Numbered from the stretch's first letter, positions 6,657-15,787 are shown. The stretch is 37,672 nucleotides of DNA from Proteobacteria bacterium SG_bin6 (GCA_002083435.1 LWDJ01000011.1:1-37672), one strand, 5' to 3'. Notes: a model not told the origin generated them from the letters alone. Made by a program: numbers and translations.

Positions 6657-7595
6657 GTGGAACCGATACTCGCGATCAGCGGCCTCACCAAAACCTATGC
6701 CTCGGGTCTGACCGCGCTCGACGGCGTCGACCTCACGATCGACCGGGGCGAGATTTTCGCGCTGCTCGGCCCGAACGGCGCGGGCAAGACGACGCTGATC
6801 TCGATCGTCTGCGGCATCGTCACGCCCAGCGGCGGCAGCGTACGGGTGGCCGGGTTCGACATCGCCCGCGACTATCGCCAGGCACGCTTCCGCACGGGGC
6901 TGGTGCCGCAGGAGCTTTCGACCGACGCGTTCGAGCGGGTGATCGACACGGTGCGCTTCAGCCGCGGGCTGTTCGGCCGCCGCCGCGACGACGCGGTGAT
7001 CGAGCAGCTGCTGACCGACCTTTCCTTGTGGGACAAGCGCGACAGCAAGATCATGGCGCTTTCCGGCGGGATGAAGCGCCGGGTGTTGATCGCGAAGGCG
7101 CTGGCGCACGAGCCCGAACTGCTGTTCCTCGACGAGCCCACCGCCGGCGTCGATGTCGAGCTGCGGCGCGATATGTGGCGGCTGGTGCGGGGCCTGCGCG
7201 CGCGCGGCACCACCATCATCCTCACCACCCATTATATCGAGGAGGCCGAGGAGATGGCCGATCGGGTGGGCGTGATCCTGAAGGGCCGGCTGATCTTGGT
7301 CGAGGAAAAGACCGCGCTGATGAAGAAGCTCGGCAAGCGCACGCTCACGGTCTCGCTCAGCGAGCCGCTCGCCGCGGTGCCGCCTACGCTCGCCGCCTGG
7401 GCGCCGGTGCTGAAGGCCGAGGGCACCGAGCTCGAATATGTGTTCGACGCCGCCGCCAGCGAACGCCCCGGCGTCGCCGGGATGCTGCGCGCGCTGAGCG
7501 ACGCCGGGATCGGCTATAAGGACTTGAACACGCAGCAAAGCTCGCTCGAGGACATCTTCGTCGGGCTGCTCCATGGCGAGGGGGCGCGGGCATGA
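6657..7595 (+). CDS. ABC-2 type transporter ATP-binding protein (YadG-like)
   Basis: The 312-residue ATPase energises the permease encoded next to it. Motifs in order are the Walker A GPNGAGKTT (about residue 39), a Q-loop in GLVPQEL, the ABC signature LSGGMKRR (about 138), Walker B LLFLDEPTAGVD (about 158) and the H-switch TTHYIEEAEEM. A C-terminal extension of about 90 residues follows, as in NatA/CcmA-type exporters. Length and order match Escherichia coli YadG (about 308 residues), whose partner YadH resembles the downstream permease. The start codon is GTG at 6657; a Shine-Dalgarno sequence is not evident. The gene overlaps the permease by ATGA, so translation is coupled. The exported substrate is unknown. 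Confidence 0.92.
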   Translation: MEPILAISGLTKTYASGLTALDGVDLTIDRGEIFALLGPNGAGKTTLISIVCGIVTPSGGSVRVAGFDIARDYRQARFRTGLVPQELSTDAFERVIDTVRFSRGLFGRRRDDAVIEQLLTDLSLWDKRDSKIMALSGGMKRRVLIAKALAHEPELLFLDEPTAGVDVELRRDMWRLVRGLRARGTTIILTTHYIEEAEEMADRVGVILKGRLILVEEKTALMKKLGKRTLTVSLSEPLAAVPPTLAAWAPVLKAEGTELEYVFDAAASERPGVAGMLRALSDAGIGYKDLNTQQSSLEDIFVGLLHGEGARA

Positions 7596-8362
7596 CCGGG
7601 ATCAACTGGCTCGGCATCTGGGCGGTGTATCGCTTCGAACTCGCGCGCTTCCGCCGCACGCTCGCGACGAGCCTGCTGACGCCCGTGATCACCACCTCGC
7701 TCTATTTCGTCGTGTTCGGCTCGGCGATCGGCGGGCGGATCAACCTGGTCGACGGCATCCCCTATGCCGCGTTCATCGTGCCCGGGCTGATGCTGCTGTC
7801 GATGCTGACCGAGGGCATCGGCAATGCGAGCTTCGGCATCTACCTCCCCAAATGGTCGGGCACGATCTACGAATTGCTCTCGGCGCCGATGTCGCCGGTC
7901 GAAACCGTGATCGCCTATGTCGGCGCGGCGGCGACCAAATCCATGATCCTGGGGCTGGTGATCTTCGCGACCGCGCATCTGTTCGTCGCGCTGCCGATCG
8001 CGCATCCCTTCTACATGGTGGCGTTCATGGCGCTGACCGCGATCACCTTCTGCCTGTTCGGCTTCGTGCTCGGCATCTGGGCGAATAGTTTCGAGCAGCT
8101 GCAGATCATCCCGCTCTTGGTGATCACCCCGCTCACTTTCCTGGGCGGCACCTTCTATTCGATCTCGATGCTGCCGGCGGCGTGGCAGAAGCTCGCGCTG
8201 CTCAACCCCATCGTCTATCTGATCTCGGGCTTTCGCTGGACCTTTTTCGGGCGCGGCGACGTGTCGATCGGCTGGAGCCTGGGGGTGACGGGGCTGTTCC
8301 TGCTGCTGTGCCTGGGGACGGTCGGCTGGATTTTCCGGACGGGGTGGCGGCTGAAGAGCTGA
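7592..8362 (+). CDS. ABC-2 type transporter permease (YadH-like)
   Basis: A 256-residue inner-membrane protein with six predicted helices and the ABC-2 family pattern: an N-terminal cytoplasmic amphipathic segment (YRFELARFRRTL), then LLTPVITTSLYFVVFGSAIG, FIVPGLMLLSMLTEG, and the signature LTPLTFLGGTFYSISMLP followed by LNPIVYLISGFRW. Its length is the same as E. coli YadH and the similarity is clear along the whole chain. It forms the membrane channel with the ATPase encoded immediately upstream (ATGA overlap). The transcript ends into the double hairpin repeat at 8371-8463. Confidence 0.92.
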   Translation: MTGINWLGIWAVYRFELARFRRTLATSLLTPVITTSLYFVVFGSAIGGRINLVDGIPYAAFIVPGLMLLSMLTEGIGNASFGIYLPKWSGTIYELLSAPMSPVETVIAYVGAAATKSMILGLVIFATAHLFVALPIAHPFYMVAFMALTAITFCLFGFVLGIWANSFEQLQIIPLLVITPLTFLGGTFYSISMLPAAWQKLALLNPIVYLISGFRWTFFGRGDVSIGWSLGVTGLFLLLCLGTVGWIFRTGWRLKS

Positions 8363-8370
8363 GCGATAAG

Positions 8371-8463
8371 CCCCTCCCCTTGGGGGAGGGGTTTGGGGTG
8401 GGGCGAGCAGCGCGGGACCGCCCCTGAACGGACCCACCCCAACCCCTCCCTGCCAGGGAGGGG
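8371..8463. repeat. Pair of inverted GC-rich hairpins between convergent genes
   Basis: Hairpin 1 (about 8371-8391) pairs CCCCTCCCC with GGGGGAGGGG. Hairpin 2 (8443-8463) pairs CCCCTCCCTG with CAGGGAGGGG. They are flanked by GTTTGGGGTGGG and CCCACCCCAACC, which are themselves complementary, so the two units are inverted copies that could also fold together into one long stem. It is a BIME-like composite repeat. Placed between the ends of the permease gene and the convergent hydrolase gene, it could serve as a bidirectional transcription terminator. Confidence 0.65.
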
Positions 8464-8495
8464 CTTGGGCGAGACATTAGCCTTCCGGCGCGCGC

Positions 8496-10334
8496 CTACC
8501 GCACCACCGGCAGGATCACCTTCGATCCCGCGCACACCTTCTGCTCGGCCCGCACATAATCCTGGGGCTGGGCCTTGGCGATGTTGGGCACGAATTTCTG
8601 CGGGTTGCGGTCGATCACCGGGAACCAGCTCGATTGCACCTGCACCATCAGCCGGTGGCCCCTCTTGAACACATGGTCGTGATCGCGCAGCGGCACCTCC
8701 CAGCGCGTCAGCTGGTTGGGGACGAGCGGCGCGGGCCTGGTGTCGCTCGCCAGATACCGGCCGCGCCGCACCTCCATCGCGATCGGCAGCTGATAGCCGT
8801 TGAGCTGGGTCGTATAGGCGCCGAGCGGCGCGGCCTGATCGAGCGGTTCGTAATCATCGGGGAACACGTCGATCAGCTTCACCACGAAATCGCTGTCGGT
8901 GCCGCTGGTCGCCGCCTGGAGCTCGGCGAGTACCGCGCCCGTCACCGTCAGGTCGGCGTCGAGCGGGGCGGAGACATAGCTCAGCACATCGGGCCGCCCG
9001 GCGACGAAGCGCTGGTCGGCCGCCTCCCACCAGCGCCATTCGGGGCGCGGATATGTGGGCGAGATCGGGCGGGCGCGGAACGGCACCGGGTTGGCGGGGT
9101 CCGACACATAGCCGCGGCACCCCTCGCCCGCCGCCGGGGCGGTGAAGCTCAGCGCGCCATCGGCGTGGAGGTAGAGCGCGGTCGGCTTGGCCTCGGCGAG
9201 CGGCCAGCGATCATAGCGCTTCCACACCCAGCTCCCCGATTGGAAACTGTTGACGAGGCCCCCCGGCCGCTCACCCTGGCCGTGCAGCCAATAGCGGAAG
9301 AAGGGCGCCTGGATCTCCTCGACGAAGCGGGTCGAGCTGTCGACCTTATAGTCGATCGGCCCCAGCTTGTGCTCGCCGGGGCGGCTCCAGCTGCCGTGCG
9401 CCCAGGGGCCGACGACGAGCTGCGCGAGATTGTCGGGATCATTCTCCCGCTGCTTGGCGAAGATCTGCCAGCTGCCCCAGGGGTCTTCCTGATCCCAGAA
9501 GCCGGCGACGTTCAGCGTCGGCACGGTCGTCTTGCCCAGCGCGTCGGACCAGCGCTGGCGGGTGTAGAAGGCGTCGTGATCGGGATGCTCGATCAGCGCG
9601 CGGATCATCGCGCTCTTGCCCTGCACATAGCGCTTCTCGATATCGGCGAGCGAGCCGGCGCGCAGGAAGAAATCATAGGTGTCGATCGTGTCGTAGGTGA
9701 ACTCGGCGTTGGTCTTGTCCGCCTGGAGCGAGAACACCCAGTCGGTGATGTAGCTCAGCCGCGCCGCGCCCCAGCGGTGGAGATCGTCGTTCTGCCAATA
9801 GTCGATCCATGCCGCCTGCGGGCTGGTCGCCTTCAAGGCCGGGTGCGGCTTGGCGAGCGGGATGGCGGCGGCGAAACCGGGGTAGCTGATGCCCCACATC
9901 CCCACCCGGCCGTTATTGCCGGGCACGTTCTTCACCAGCCAGTCGATCGCGTCATAGGCGTCGGTCGCCTCGTCCGGGCCGTTGGGGGTGAGCCCGGTCG
10001 ACAGGGTGAAGTCGCCGTCGGACTTGAAGCGGCCGCGCATCGACTGGAAGACGAAGATGTACCCGTCCTTGACCAGCGCCTCGAAGCTCTTGGGCACGCT
10101 CGGCAGCGGGCCGCCGGGCACGCCATAGGGGGTGCGCTGGAACAGGATCGGTAGCGGACCCTTGGCGTCCCTGGGGCGCAGGATCACCGTCTGCAGCCGG
10201 GCGCCGTCGCGCATCGGCACCATCACTTCCTCGAAGGTGAAGGGCGATTGCCGCGCCGCGCTGGTCGTCTGGGTTGGCGCCGCCGCCGGGATGGCGAGCG
10301 CGAGCGCGAGGGCGGCAAAGGACGTGCGGATCAT
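8496..10334 (-). CDS. Secreted CocE/NonD family hydrolase (peptidase S15 / alpha-amino acid ester hydrolase type)
   Basis: The 612-residue protein starts with a signal peptide (SFAALALALAIPAAAPTQ), so it is exported to the periplasm or beyond. The alpha/beta hydrolase core has the nucleophile GISYPGF (Ser150), an acid in GFWDQEDPWG (Asp281 or Asp284) and the His in GPWAHG (His313). Ser-to-Asp and Asp281-to-His spacings resemble those of alpha-amino acid ester hydrolases and glutaryl acylases. The C-terminal third (from about residue 400) is the jelly-roll XPD_C domain, ending in the pattern LTRWEVPLRDHDHVFKRGHR and LMVQVQSSWFP. It hydrolyses amide or ester bonds, possibly of beta-lactams or acyl amino acids; the actual substrate cannot be told. 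It is a single gene with 47 bases to the next gene upstream in the window. Confidence 0.88.
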   Translation of the reverse strand: MIRTSFAALALALAIPAAAPTQTTSAARQSPFTFEEVMVPMRDGARLQTVILRPRDAKGPLPILFQRTPYGVPGGPLPSVPKSFEALVKDGYIFVFQSMRGRFKSDGDFTLSTGLTPNGPDEATDAYDAIDWLVKNVPGNNGRVGMWGISYPGFAAAIPLAKPHPALKATSPQAAWIDYWQNDDLHRWGAARLSYITDWVFSLQADKTNAEFTYDTIDTYDFFLRAGSLADIEKRYVQGKSAMIRALIEHPDHDAFYTRQRWSDALGKTTVPTLNVAGFWDQEDPWGSWQIFAKQRENDPDNLAQLVVGPWAHGSWSRPGEHKLGPIDYKVDSSTRFVEEIQAPFFRYWLHGQGERPGGLVNSFQSGSWVWKRYDRWPLAEAKPTALYLHADGALSFTAPAAGEGCRGYVSDPANPVPFRARPISPTYPRPEWRWWEAADQRFVAGRPDVLSYVSAPLDADLTVTGAVLAELQAATSGTDSDFVVKLIDVFPDDYEPLDQAAPLGAYTTQLNGYQLPIAMEVRRGRYLASDTRPAPLVPNQLTRWEVPLRDHDHVFKRGHRLMVQVQSSWFPVIDRNPQKFVPNIAKAQPQDYVRAEQKVCAGSKVILPVVR

Positions 10335-10390
10335 GGCGTTCCCCCCGATGGACCCGCCAGTGATGCCCGAAGCGACGGCGCGGGGGAAGC

Positions 10391-10780
10391 CTATCCCACC
10401 GGGGGCGGCACCAGCCCGATCGCTTTCATCACCGCGGCCTCCGCCAGCATCGCGGCCAGCCAGTAGGCGCAGTCGCCGATCAGCCGCCCGGCCGCGACGC
10501 CGCGATAGGCGCCGGACAGCGCCACCGCCGGCGCGACGAACCCCGCCCAGATCACCGCCGCGCTCGCCAGCGCCATCACCCAGGGATCGGCCTTGGGCGG
10601 GGCGAGGATCAGCGCGCCGGCGAGGATCGCCGCGAACCAGAAATGCGCGACGAGCGCGGTGAGCGCGACGCCCGGCCCGATCCGCCCGCCGCCGCCCAGC
10701 CGGTGCCAGCCGAGCCCGAGCAGCAGCGCCAGCAGCGTCGCCATTCCGATCGGCACCAGATTGAGGAGGATATAGATCAT
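10391..10780 (-). CDS. Small four-helix membrane protein, DUF1761-like
   Basis: The 129-residue protein is almost entirely hydrophobic, with four predicted membrane helices (about residues 5-23, 36-58, 66-90 and 101-121). The arrangement of a short N-terminal helix, a central WF...A segment and an ending like IGDCAYWLAAMLAEAAVMKAIG resembles DUF1761 proteins, which are of unknown function. No catalytic motif is seen. It is divergent from the diguanylate cyclase gene, 80 bases apart. The assignment to DUF1761 is by general resemblance only. Confidence 0.65.
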   Translation of the reverse strand: MIYILLNLVPIGMATLLALLLGLGWHRLGGGGRIGPGVALTALVAHFWFAAILAGALILAPPKADPWVMALASAAVIWAGFVAPAVALSGAYRGVAAGRLIGDCAYWLAAMLAEAAVMKAIGLVPPPVG

Positions 10781-10860
10781 CGCGCCATCCTCGCTATCAC
10801 GCTGGCATCGGCACCGACAACGCCAATAGACGCTTAACCAACGCGTGCTAAACCAATGGG

Positions 10861-12642
10861 ATGCACGCGCCGCTTCGCGCCTTCCACGCTCGACGCTCCG
10901 CCGGTTGGTTCCGGGCGGGAATGGTCGGCCTTGGCTATTTCGCGCTGGCCGCGGCGCTGATCCGGCTGACCAGCTTCGAAGGGGGGCTCGCGGCCCTGTG
11001 GGTCGCCTCGGGCCTGTTGACCGCCGAACTCGTGCGCTTGCCGCGCCACCGTTGGGGGCCGACGCTTACCGCCTGCACCGTGGCGAGCGTGCTCGCGACC
11101 GGCCTGGTCGGGCTCGGCTGGGCCGTCGCGGTGCCGCTGGCGCTGGTGAACATGACCGAATCAGTGGTCGCGGCGCTGCTGCTGCGGCGGTGGCGGCGGG
11201 GCAACGACGCGCTCGATTCGGTCGATGCGGTGATCGGGCTGCTGCTGGCGGCGGCCTGCGCGGCGCTGGTCACGGCGCTGCCCGCCGCCGCGCTCAGCGG
11301 TCTCGCGACCGGCCGCCCGATGTTCGCCGAAGCACCCGCCTGGCTGCTCGGCCACGGGCTTGGCCAGCTGACCGTGGCGCCGTTCTTCCTGTTGCTGCTG
11401 AACGGGGAACTGGGGCTGTGGTGGCGCCAGGCGACGCTGCTGCGGCGAGTGGAGGCGGCGGCGCATCTGCTGATGATCGTCGCGGCGAGCGTCATCGTCT
11501 TCGGGCAGGCGGTGCTGCCGCTGCTGTTCGTGCCGATCCTGCCGCTGATGCTGGTCACCTTCCGGCTCGAACGTGTCGGCACGACGGTCGCGATCGTCGT
11601 TCTCGGGCTGATCGGCGGCATTCTCACCGCGCTGGGGCATGGCGGCACCTATGTGATCGGCGGATCGGTCGCCGATCATGTCCGGCTGTTCCAGGGCTAT
11701 CTGGGGGTGACGGTGTTGACCGTGCTACCCGTCGCCGCCGAGCTGCGGCTCCGGCGCGCGACGCTCGATCGGCTGGCGGAGAGCGAGGCGCGCTACAAGC
11801 TGATCACCGAAAGCGCGACCGACATGATCGTCACGCTCGATGCCGCTGGCGTGGTCAATTATGTCTCGCCCTCGGCGCGCGAGGTGACGGGGTTCGAGCC
11901 GGCGGTGATGATCGGCGTGAGCCCGGCGCTGCTGCCCTGCGGCCCCGACCGGGCGACGATGCAAAAGGCGATCGACGCGGCGCGGGCGCGGCCGGGCGAG
12001 CGATCGGTCGTGGAATATCGCGCCGATCACGCGAGTGGCGAGCGCCGCTGGTACGAGGCGCATACCCGCGCCGCCGTCTCCGGCGGGCGGATCACCGGCT
12101 GGGTCTCCACGGTGCGCGACATTTCCGCGCGCAAGGCGCTCGAGGCGCGGCTGGCGCACGCCGCGACTACCGACCCGCTGACCGGGCTCGCCAATCGCCG
12201 CAAGTTCGATTCGATCCTCGATCGCCGGATCGAGGCGACCGATGGCGGCTGCATCGCCCTGTTCGACATCGATTTCTTCAAGCGCGTGAACGACGCGCAT
12301 GGCCATGCGGTGGGCGATCTGGTGCTCGAAACCTTCGCCCGCGCGGCGCTCGCCTGCGTGCGCGCGGGTGACCATGTCGCGCGGCTGGGCGGCGAGGAGT
12401 TCGGGCTGATCCTGCCCGGCGCGACGATCGAGCAGGCGGCGATGGTGTGCGAACGGGTGCGCGCGGCGGTCGCCGAGGCGGTGACGACGACGCCGGGCGG
12501 GATCACCGTGCAGGTGACGGTGAGCGCGGGCCTCGCCGAGATCACGCCGGGCGCCGATCGCCTGCAACTGATCCGCGCCGCCGACGAAGCCCTCTACCGC
12601 GCCAAGGCCAGCGGCCGCGACCGCTATGCGGTGGCGGCCTGA
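10861..12642 (+). CDS. Membrane MASE1-PAS-GGDEF diguanylate cyclase
   Basis: The 593-residue signalling enzyme has an N-terminal MASE1-type sensor of about eight membrane helices (residues of about 20-290, with the FEGGLAALWVASGLLTAELVR start typical of MASE1). Next is a PAS domain (about 305-430: YKLITESATDMIVTLDAAG, then VVNYVSPSAREVTG, and WVSTVRDISARKALE). The C-terminal GGDEF domain (about 432-593) makes c-di-GMP from two GTP. The active-site motif is GGEEF (Gly at about 510). An RAGD sequence five residues before it matches the RxxD inhibitory site, so feedback inhibition by c-di-GMP is expected. The DPLTGLANRR motif and the ALYRAKASGRDRY tail are intact. The ATG at 10861 is the chosen start. 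The sensed signal is unknown. Confidence 0.92.
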   Translation: MHAPLRAFHARRSAGWFRAGMVGLGYFALAAALIRLTSFEGGLAALWVASGLLTAELVRLPRHRWGPTLTACTVASVLATGLVGLGWAVAVPLALVNMTESVVAALLLRRWRRGNDALDSVDAVIGLLLAAACAALVTALPAAALSGLATGRPMFAEAPAWLLGHGLGQLTVAPFFLLLLNGELGLWWRQATLLRRVEAAAHLLMIVAASVIVFGQAVLPLLFVPILPLMLVTFRLERVGTTVAIVVLGLIGGILTALGHGGTYVIGGSVADHVRLFQGYLGVTVLTVLPVAAELRLRRATLDRLAESEARYKLITESATDMIVTLDAAGVVNYVSPSAREVTGFEPAVMIGVSPALLPCGPDRATMQKAIDAARARPGERSVVEYRADHASGERRWYEAHTRAAVSGGRITGWVSTVRDISARKALEARLAHAATTDPLTGLANRRKFDSILDRRIEATDGGCIALFDIDFFKRVNDAHGHAVGDLVLETFARAALACVRAGDHVARLGGEEFGLILPGATIEQAAMVCERVRAAVAEAVTTTPGGITVQVTVSAGLAEITPGADRLQLIRAADEALYRAKASGRDRYAVAA

Positions 12643-12769
12643 GCTGAGAATTACTCAAGCCAAGAAACGCGCATCAACGGCGATCGACCCGGTTACATGA
12701 CCAATTGGCGCATGAATATCTTGTTATGGCGGTTGACGCCCGTCTAACCGGGAAAGTAACACCATAGTC

Positions 12770-13939
12770 ATGATCGCCTGGTTTCTCGCCGCGATGCTGG
12801 AAGCGCAGCCGGCGCCACAACAATGGGCCAGGCTCCCCGCGTGCGCGAGCGCGAGCGCGCCGATCACCGCCCCCTGCACGCTGCCACTCGGCCTGACGCC
12901 AGAACAGGCGACGCTGCGGATCGCCGGCAAGGCGCAGGTCGCCTGGATCGAGCAGGACCGGCTGACGATGATCGCGCGCCCAACGGTAGAGCGATGGGCG
13001 CTGCTGTGCTGCACTGTTTCGACCCCGCTCGATCCCATCGCGGGCACCGAGCTTGCTGGCGTCACCGTGCGCGTGCCGCGACTGGACGAGGCGGTGCTCG
13101 CGATCCGCGCTGTCCCCGCCAAGGACGAGACGCCGCTGATCCTCCGGGGCCGAAACGCGCCGCCGCCGCCACCCACGCGCGCGCCGCCGCCCGCGCGGCT
13201 GATCCGCGCCGCGATCGACTCGGCGGCGCTTGGCGAGCGGCGCGGCATCACCCTGTATCTGCCGCCGGGGCTGGGGCCGAACGACCGACCGCCGATCCTG
13301 TACCTCGCCGACAATGCCGCCGAGGCGTTCGCGCCGATCGCCGAAGCGCTGATCCGCGCCGGGCGCGCGGGGCCGGTCATCCTGGTCGGGATCGACGCCG
13401 CCAAGTCGTCCGAGGGGTGCCTGTCGCCCAGCTGCGACCGGCGCGGCAAGGAGTATAAGATCGACTTCAACGCGGACGGCGCGGCGCCGGACAGTGATTT
13501 CGGCCGCCATTTGCGCTTCGTCACCGATGAACTCATCCCCTATGTCGAGCAGCGCCATGGCGGCCCGCGCGACGCGGCGACGCGCGGCATCGGCGGTTGG
13601 TCGAACGGGGCGCATTGGGCGCTCAGCGTCGCCGGGTTGCGGCCCGATCTGTTCGGGCGGGTGCTCGCGCTGTCGTCGAGCGCGCGGGACGCCGCCGGGC
13701 TCGGCGCCAAGCTGGGCCATGCTCAACTGTTCGCGGGCGCGGGCGTTTATGAGGCGGATTATCTGAAACAGACGATCGAAACCGCCCGGGCCGCCGCAGG
13801 CGCCGGCGCCCGGATACGCACCACCAGCGTCGTCGCGGGCCATGAGCGGCTGGCGTGGCGGATGATGTTCGCCCAGGCGCTGCCCTGGCTCGCGCCGGCG
13901 ACGGCGAAGGCGGCTAAGCCTCGTCGCCGCGATACTTGA
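12770..13939 (+). CDS. Secreted esterase-like protein (PF00756-type alpha/beta fold)
   Basis: The 389-residue protein begins with a short hydrophobic segment (MIAWFLAAMLEAQPA) that may be a signal peptide. It has an N-terminal beta-rich part with several cysteines, a proline-rich linker (residues of about 140-155, PPPPPTRAPPPAR), then an esterase D/enterochelin-esterase-like domain: LYLPPGLGPNDRPPILYLAD, GIDAAKSSEGCLSP, FVTDELIPYVEQR and the nucleophile elbow GGWSNGAHWAL. The domain layout is like Fes/IroD-type or XynZ-type carbohydrate esterases, but the substrate is unknown. The 3' end overlaps the 3' end of the convergent XpaC-like gene by 26 bases. Confidence 0.8.
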   Translation: MIAWFLAAMLEAQPAPQQWARLPACASASAPITAPCTLPLGLTPEQATLRIAGKAQVAWIEQDRLTMIARPTVERWALLCCTVSTPLDPIAGTELAGVTVRVPRLDEAVLAIRAVPAKDETPLILRGRNAPPPPPTRAPPPARLIRAAIDSAALGERRGITLYLPPGLGPNDRPPILYLADNAAEAFAPIAEALIRAGRAGPVILVGIDAAKSSEGCLSPSCDRRGKEYKIDFNADGAAPDSDFGRHLRFVTDELIPYVEQRHGGPRDAATRGIGGWSNGAHWALSVAGLRPDLFGRVLALSSSARDAAGLGAKLGHAQLFAGAGVYEADYLKQTIETARAAAGAGARIRTTSVVAGHERLAWRMMFAQALPWLAPATAKAAKPRRRDT

Positions 13940-14606
13940 TTTCCAGGAACCGCCCGCGCGTCGCCAGCGCGTCGAGATCGCCCTGGGCCAGTTCCTCGGT
14001 CATCGCGCCGATCTCGTCCTCGATCAGCTTCAGCCCTTCGACCAGCTGCGCGTCGGGCGTCTTGCCGTTGCGCTCGACCCGGCGCAGCTCCTTGGGCACC
14101 GCCTGATAGCCCTTCACGAACTCGGGCAGCTGCTCGCCCACCAGCTTGCGCACCTCGGCGGCCGCCGGTGCCTCCTCGGGCAGGCGTTCGAGCTGGCTGG
14201 CGAGCGTGTCGAGCTTCAAGGAAATCCCGTCGAGCAGCGACACCGCCGGCGCGGGGAGCGCGGGGCGCTGGGTCGCGAGCCAGCGGTCGGTCTGCGCGGG
14301 CAGCGCCTTCAGCGGCACCGCGGCGAGCTTTTCAGGGCTGGGCGGCGCCTGGGTGGGCGTGGCCATCAGCACGAAGCTGACGACCAGCATCAGCATCACC
14401 GCCGCCACCCAGCCGAGCGGCCCCATCAGCCCGAACAGGCTCGCGCCGATCGCCGCCGCCAGGATCAGCGCGTCGGCGACGAGCGCGCGTTGCAGCCGTC
14501 GCCCGGTCTCGCGCTGGCGCTCGCGCAGTTGCGCGCCCTGGCGCGCGCGGCCGGTACGGTCGAGCAGTTCGCGCGCGCGTTCGATCTGGCGATCGGTTTC
14601 GCTCAA
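13914..14606 (-). CDS. TelA partner membrane protein (XpaC-like), function unknown
   Basis: The 230-residue protein starts with an Arg/Glu-rich helix and two adjacent membrane helices (about residues 43-62 and 65-84), followed by a soluble helical domain (about 115-230, SLLDGISLKLDTLASQLERL, then ELRRVERNGKTPDAQLVEGL and LIEDEIGAMTEELAQGDLDA). The size, the paired helices and the position behind telA are those of XpaC-type proteins, which often accompany TelA family genes. The start is a TTG sharing the TTGA with the telA stop, so the two are translationally coupled; with only weak start-codon strength, re-initiation after telA is likely. No catalytic motif is seen. The name rests mostly on context. 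Confidence 0.7.
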   Translation of the reverse strand: MSETDRQIERARELLDRTGRARQGAQLRERQRETGRRLQRALVADALILAAAIGASLFGLMGPLGWVAAVMLMLVVSFVLMATPTQAPPSPEKLAAVPLKALPAQTDRWLATQRPALPAPAVSLLDGISLKLDTLASQLERLPEEAPAAAEVRKLVGEQLPEFVKGYQAVPKELRRVERNGKTPDAQLVEGLKLIEDEIGAMTEELAQGDLDALATRGRFLEIKYRGDEA

Positions 14607-15787
14607 TTCAGCGCCTCGAGCTTGATCGCGTCAGCCCCCGCATTCTGCGCGGCGCCCTCGGCGCGGGCGATATAGCCCTTCGATTTCTCGACCTCGTTCG
14701 ACAGCGTGTTGACCGTGGTCTTCATGCTGTCGAGCGCCTTCAGCTTGAAGCTGTCGATCGCGTCCATCGTGTCATAGATGTTCTGGAAGGCGCGTTGCAG
14801 CGTTTCGACCGGGATGGTCGCGCTCGCCGCCTGTTCGTGGATCGTCGCGGTCTGTGACTTGAGCAGCTGCCCGGTCGAATCGATGATGTTGGCGGTGGTG
14901 GTGTTGAGCTGGGTGATCTGCTCCAGCACCAGCTTCTGGTTGGTGAGCGCCTGCGCGACGGTGACGGCGGTGCGCAGCGCCGAGACGGTGGTGGTGGAGG
15001 CACGGTCGACGCCCTTCACCAGCTCGACATTGTTCTTCTTGACGAGATCGAGCGCGAGATAGCCCTGCACCGTCACCGCCATTTGGGTGAGCAAGTCCTG
15101 CACCCGCTGGCGGACGTAGAACAGCGCCGATTCGCGGATCGCCTTGGCCTTGGCCGGGTCGGTCGCGTCGAGCTCGTTCGCCTTGTCCTCCAGCCGCGCG
15201 TCCATCGTCTTGGCCATCACGATCATCTGTTCGAGCCGGCCCATCGCCGTCCACAGATTGGCGCGTTCGGTGTCGATCGCGGCATTGTCCATCAGCAGCT
15301 CATCCTTGCCGCTTTGCAGCGACTTCAGGATCGCGGCGATGTGCTGCTGCGACGATTTGTAGCTGTCGAAATAATTGCGCATCGAATTGCCGAAGGGAAT
15401 CAGGCCGAAGATCTTCTTCGGCGCCATCATCTTCTTGCCGGGATCGAGATCCTCGATCGTGCGGCGCAATTGCGCGAGATCGGCGCCGACCCCCGATTCC
15501 TGGTCCATCGCGCGCACCGGGCGATCGAGGAAGCGGTTCGACTGGCTCGCCGCGTCGCGGATTTCCTTCTGGCCCATCGCGCTGATCGAATCGACGCGCT
15601 TGCCGAATTCGGGCGAATTCACGTCCTGCGCCACCAGATCGGCGATGAACGCATCGACCCGCTCCTCCAGCTTGGTGCGGGTGGCAGTGTCGACCGGCAC
15701 CAGCCCGGCGGCCTTTTCCGGCGCCACGGCGGGCACCGGATCGGGCGGGGTGAGCACCAGTTGCGCGGATTGAACCTCGGTCGCCAT
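14603..15787 (-). CDS. telA: Toxic anion resistance protein, TelA/KlaA family
   Basis: The 394-residue protein is almost all alpha-helix without membrane segments. It shows the TelA family pattern: a basic helix with FGLIPFGNSMRNYFDSYKSS, AILKSLQSGKDELLMDNAAI, then LWTAMGRLEQMIVMAKTMDA and a helical second half (VQGYLALDLVKKNNVELVKG, ending in VEKSKGYIARAEGAAQNAGA). TelA/KlaA proteins were named for tellurite resistance on plasmids; chromosomal copies are thought to act in envelope stress, and the mechanism is unknown. The ATG at 15787 follows a strong GGGAGGAA ribosome-binding site. A possible -10 (CATGAT) and a -35 (TTGATC) with 17-base spacing lie just upstream. The XpaC-like partner follows in the same transcript. 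Confidence 0.88.
   Translation of the reverse strand: MATEVQSAQLVLTPPDPVPAVAPEKAAGLVPVDTATRTKLEERVDAFIADLVAQDVNSPEFGKRVDSISAMGQKEIRDAASQSNRFLDRPVRAMDQESGVGADLAQLRRTIEDLDPGKKMMAPKKIFGLIPFGNSMRNYFDSYKSSQQHIAAILKSLQSGKDELLMDNAAIDTERANLWTAMGRLEQMIVMAKTMDARLEDKANELDATDPAKAKAIRESALFYVRQRVQDLLTQMAVTVQGYLALDLVKKNNVELVKGVDRASTTTVSALRTAVTVAQALTNQKLVLEQITQLNTTTANIIDSTGQLLKSQTATIHEQAASATIPVETLQRAFQNIYDTMDAIDSFKLKALDSMKTTVNTLSNEVEKSKGYIARAEGAAQNAGADAIKLEALN

Noticed and set aside
12688..12700. GTAACC on the minus strand near 12690 as a SigF site
   Set aside because: No CGAA-like element at the 16-base spacing and no minus-strand gene follows.
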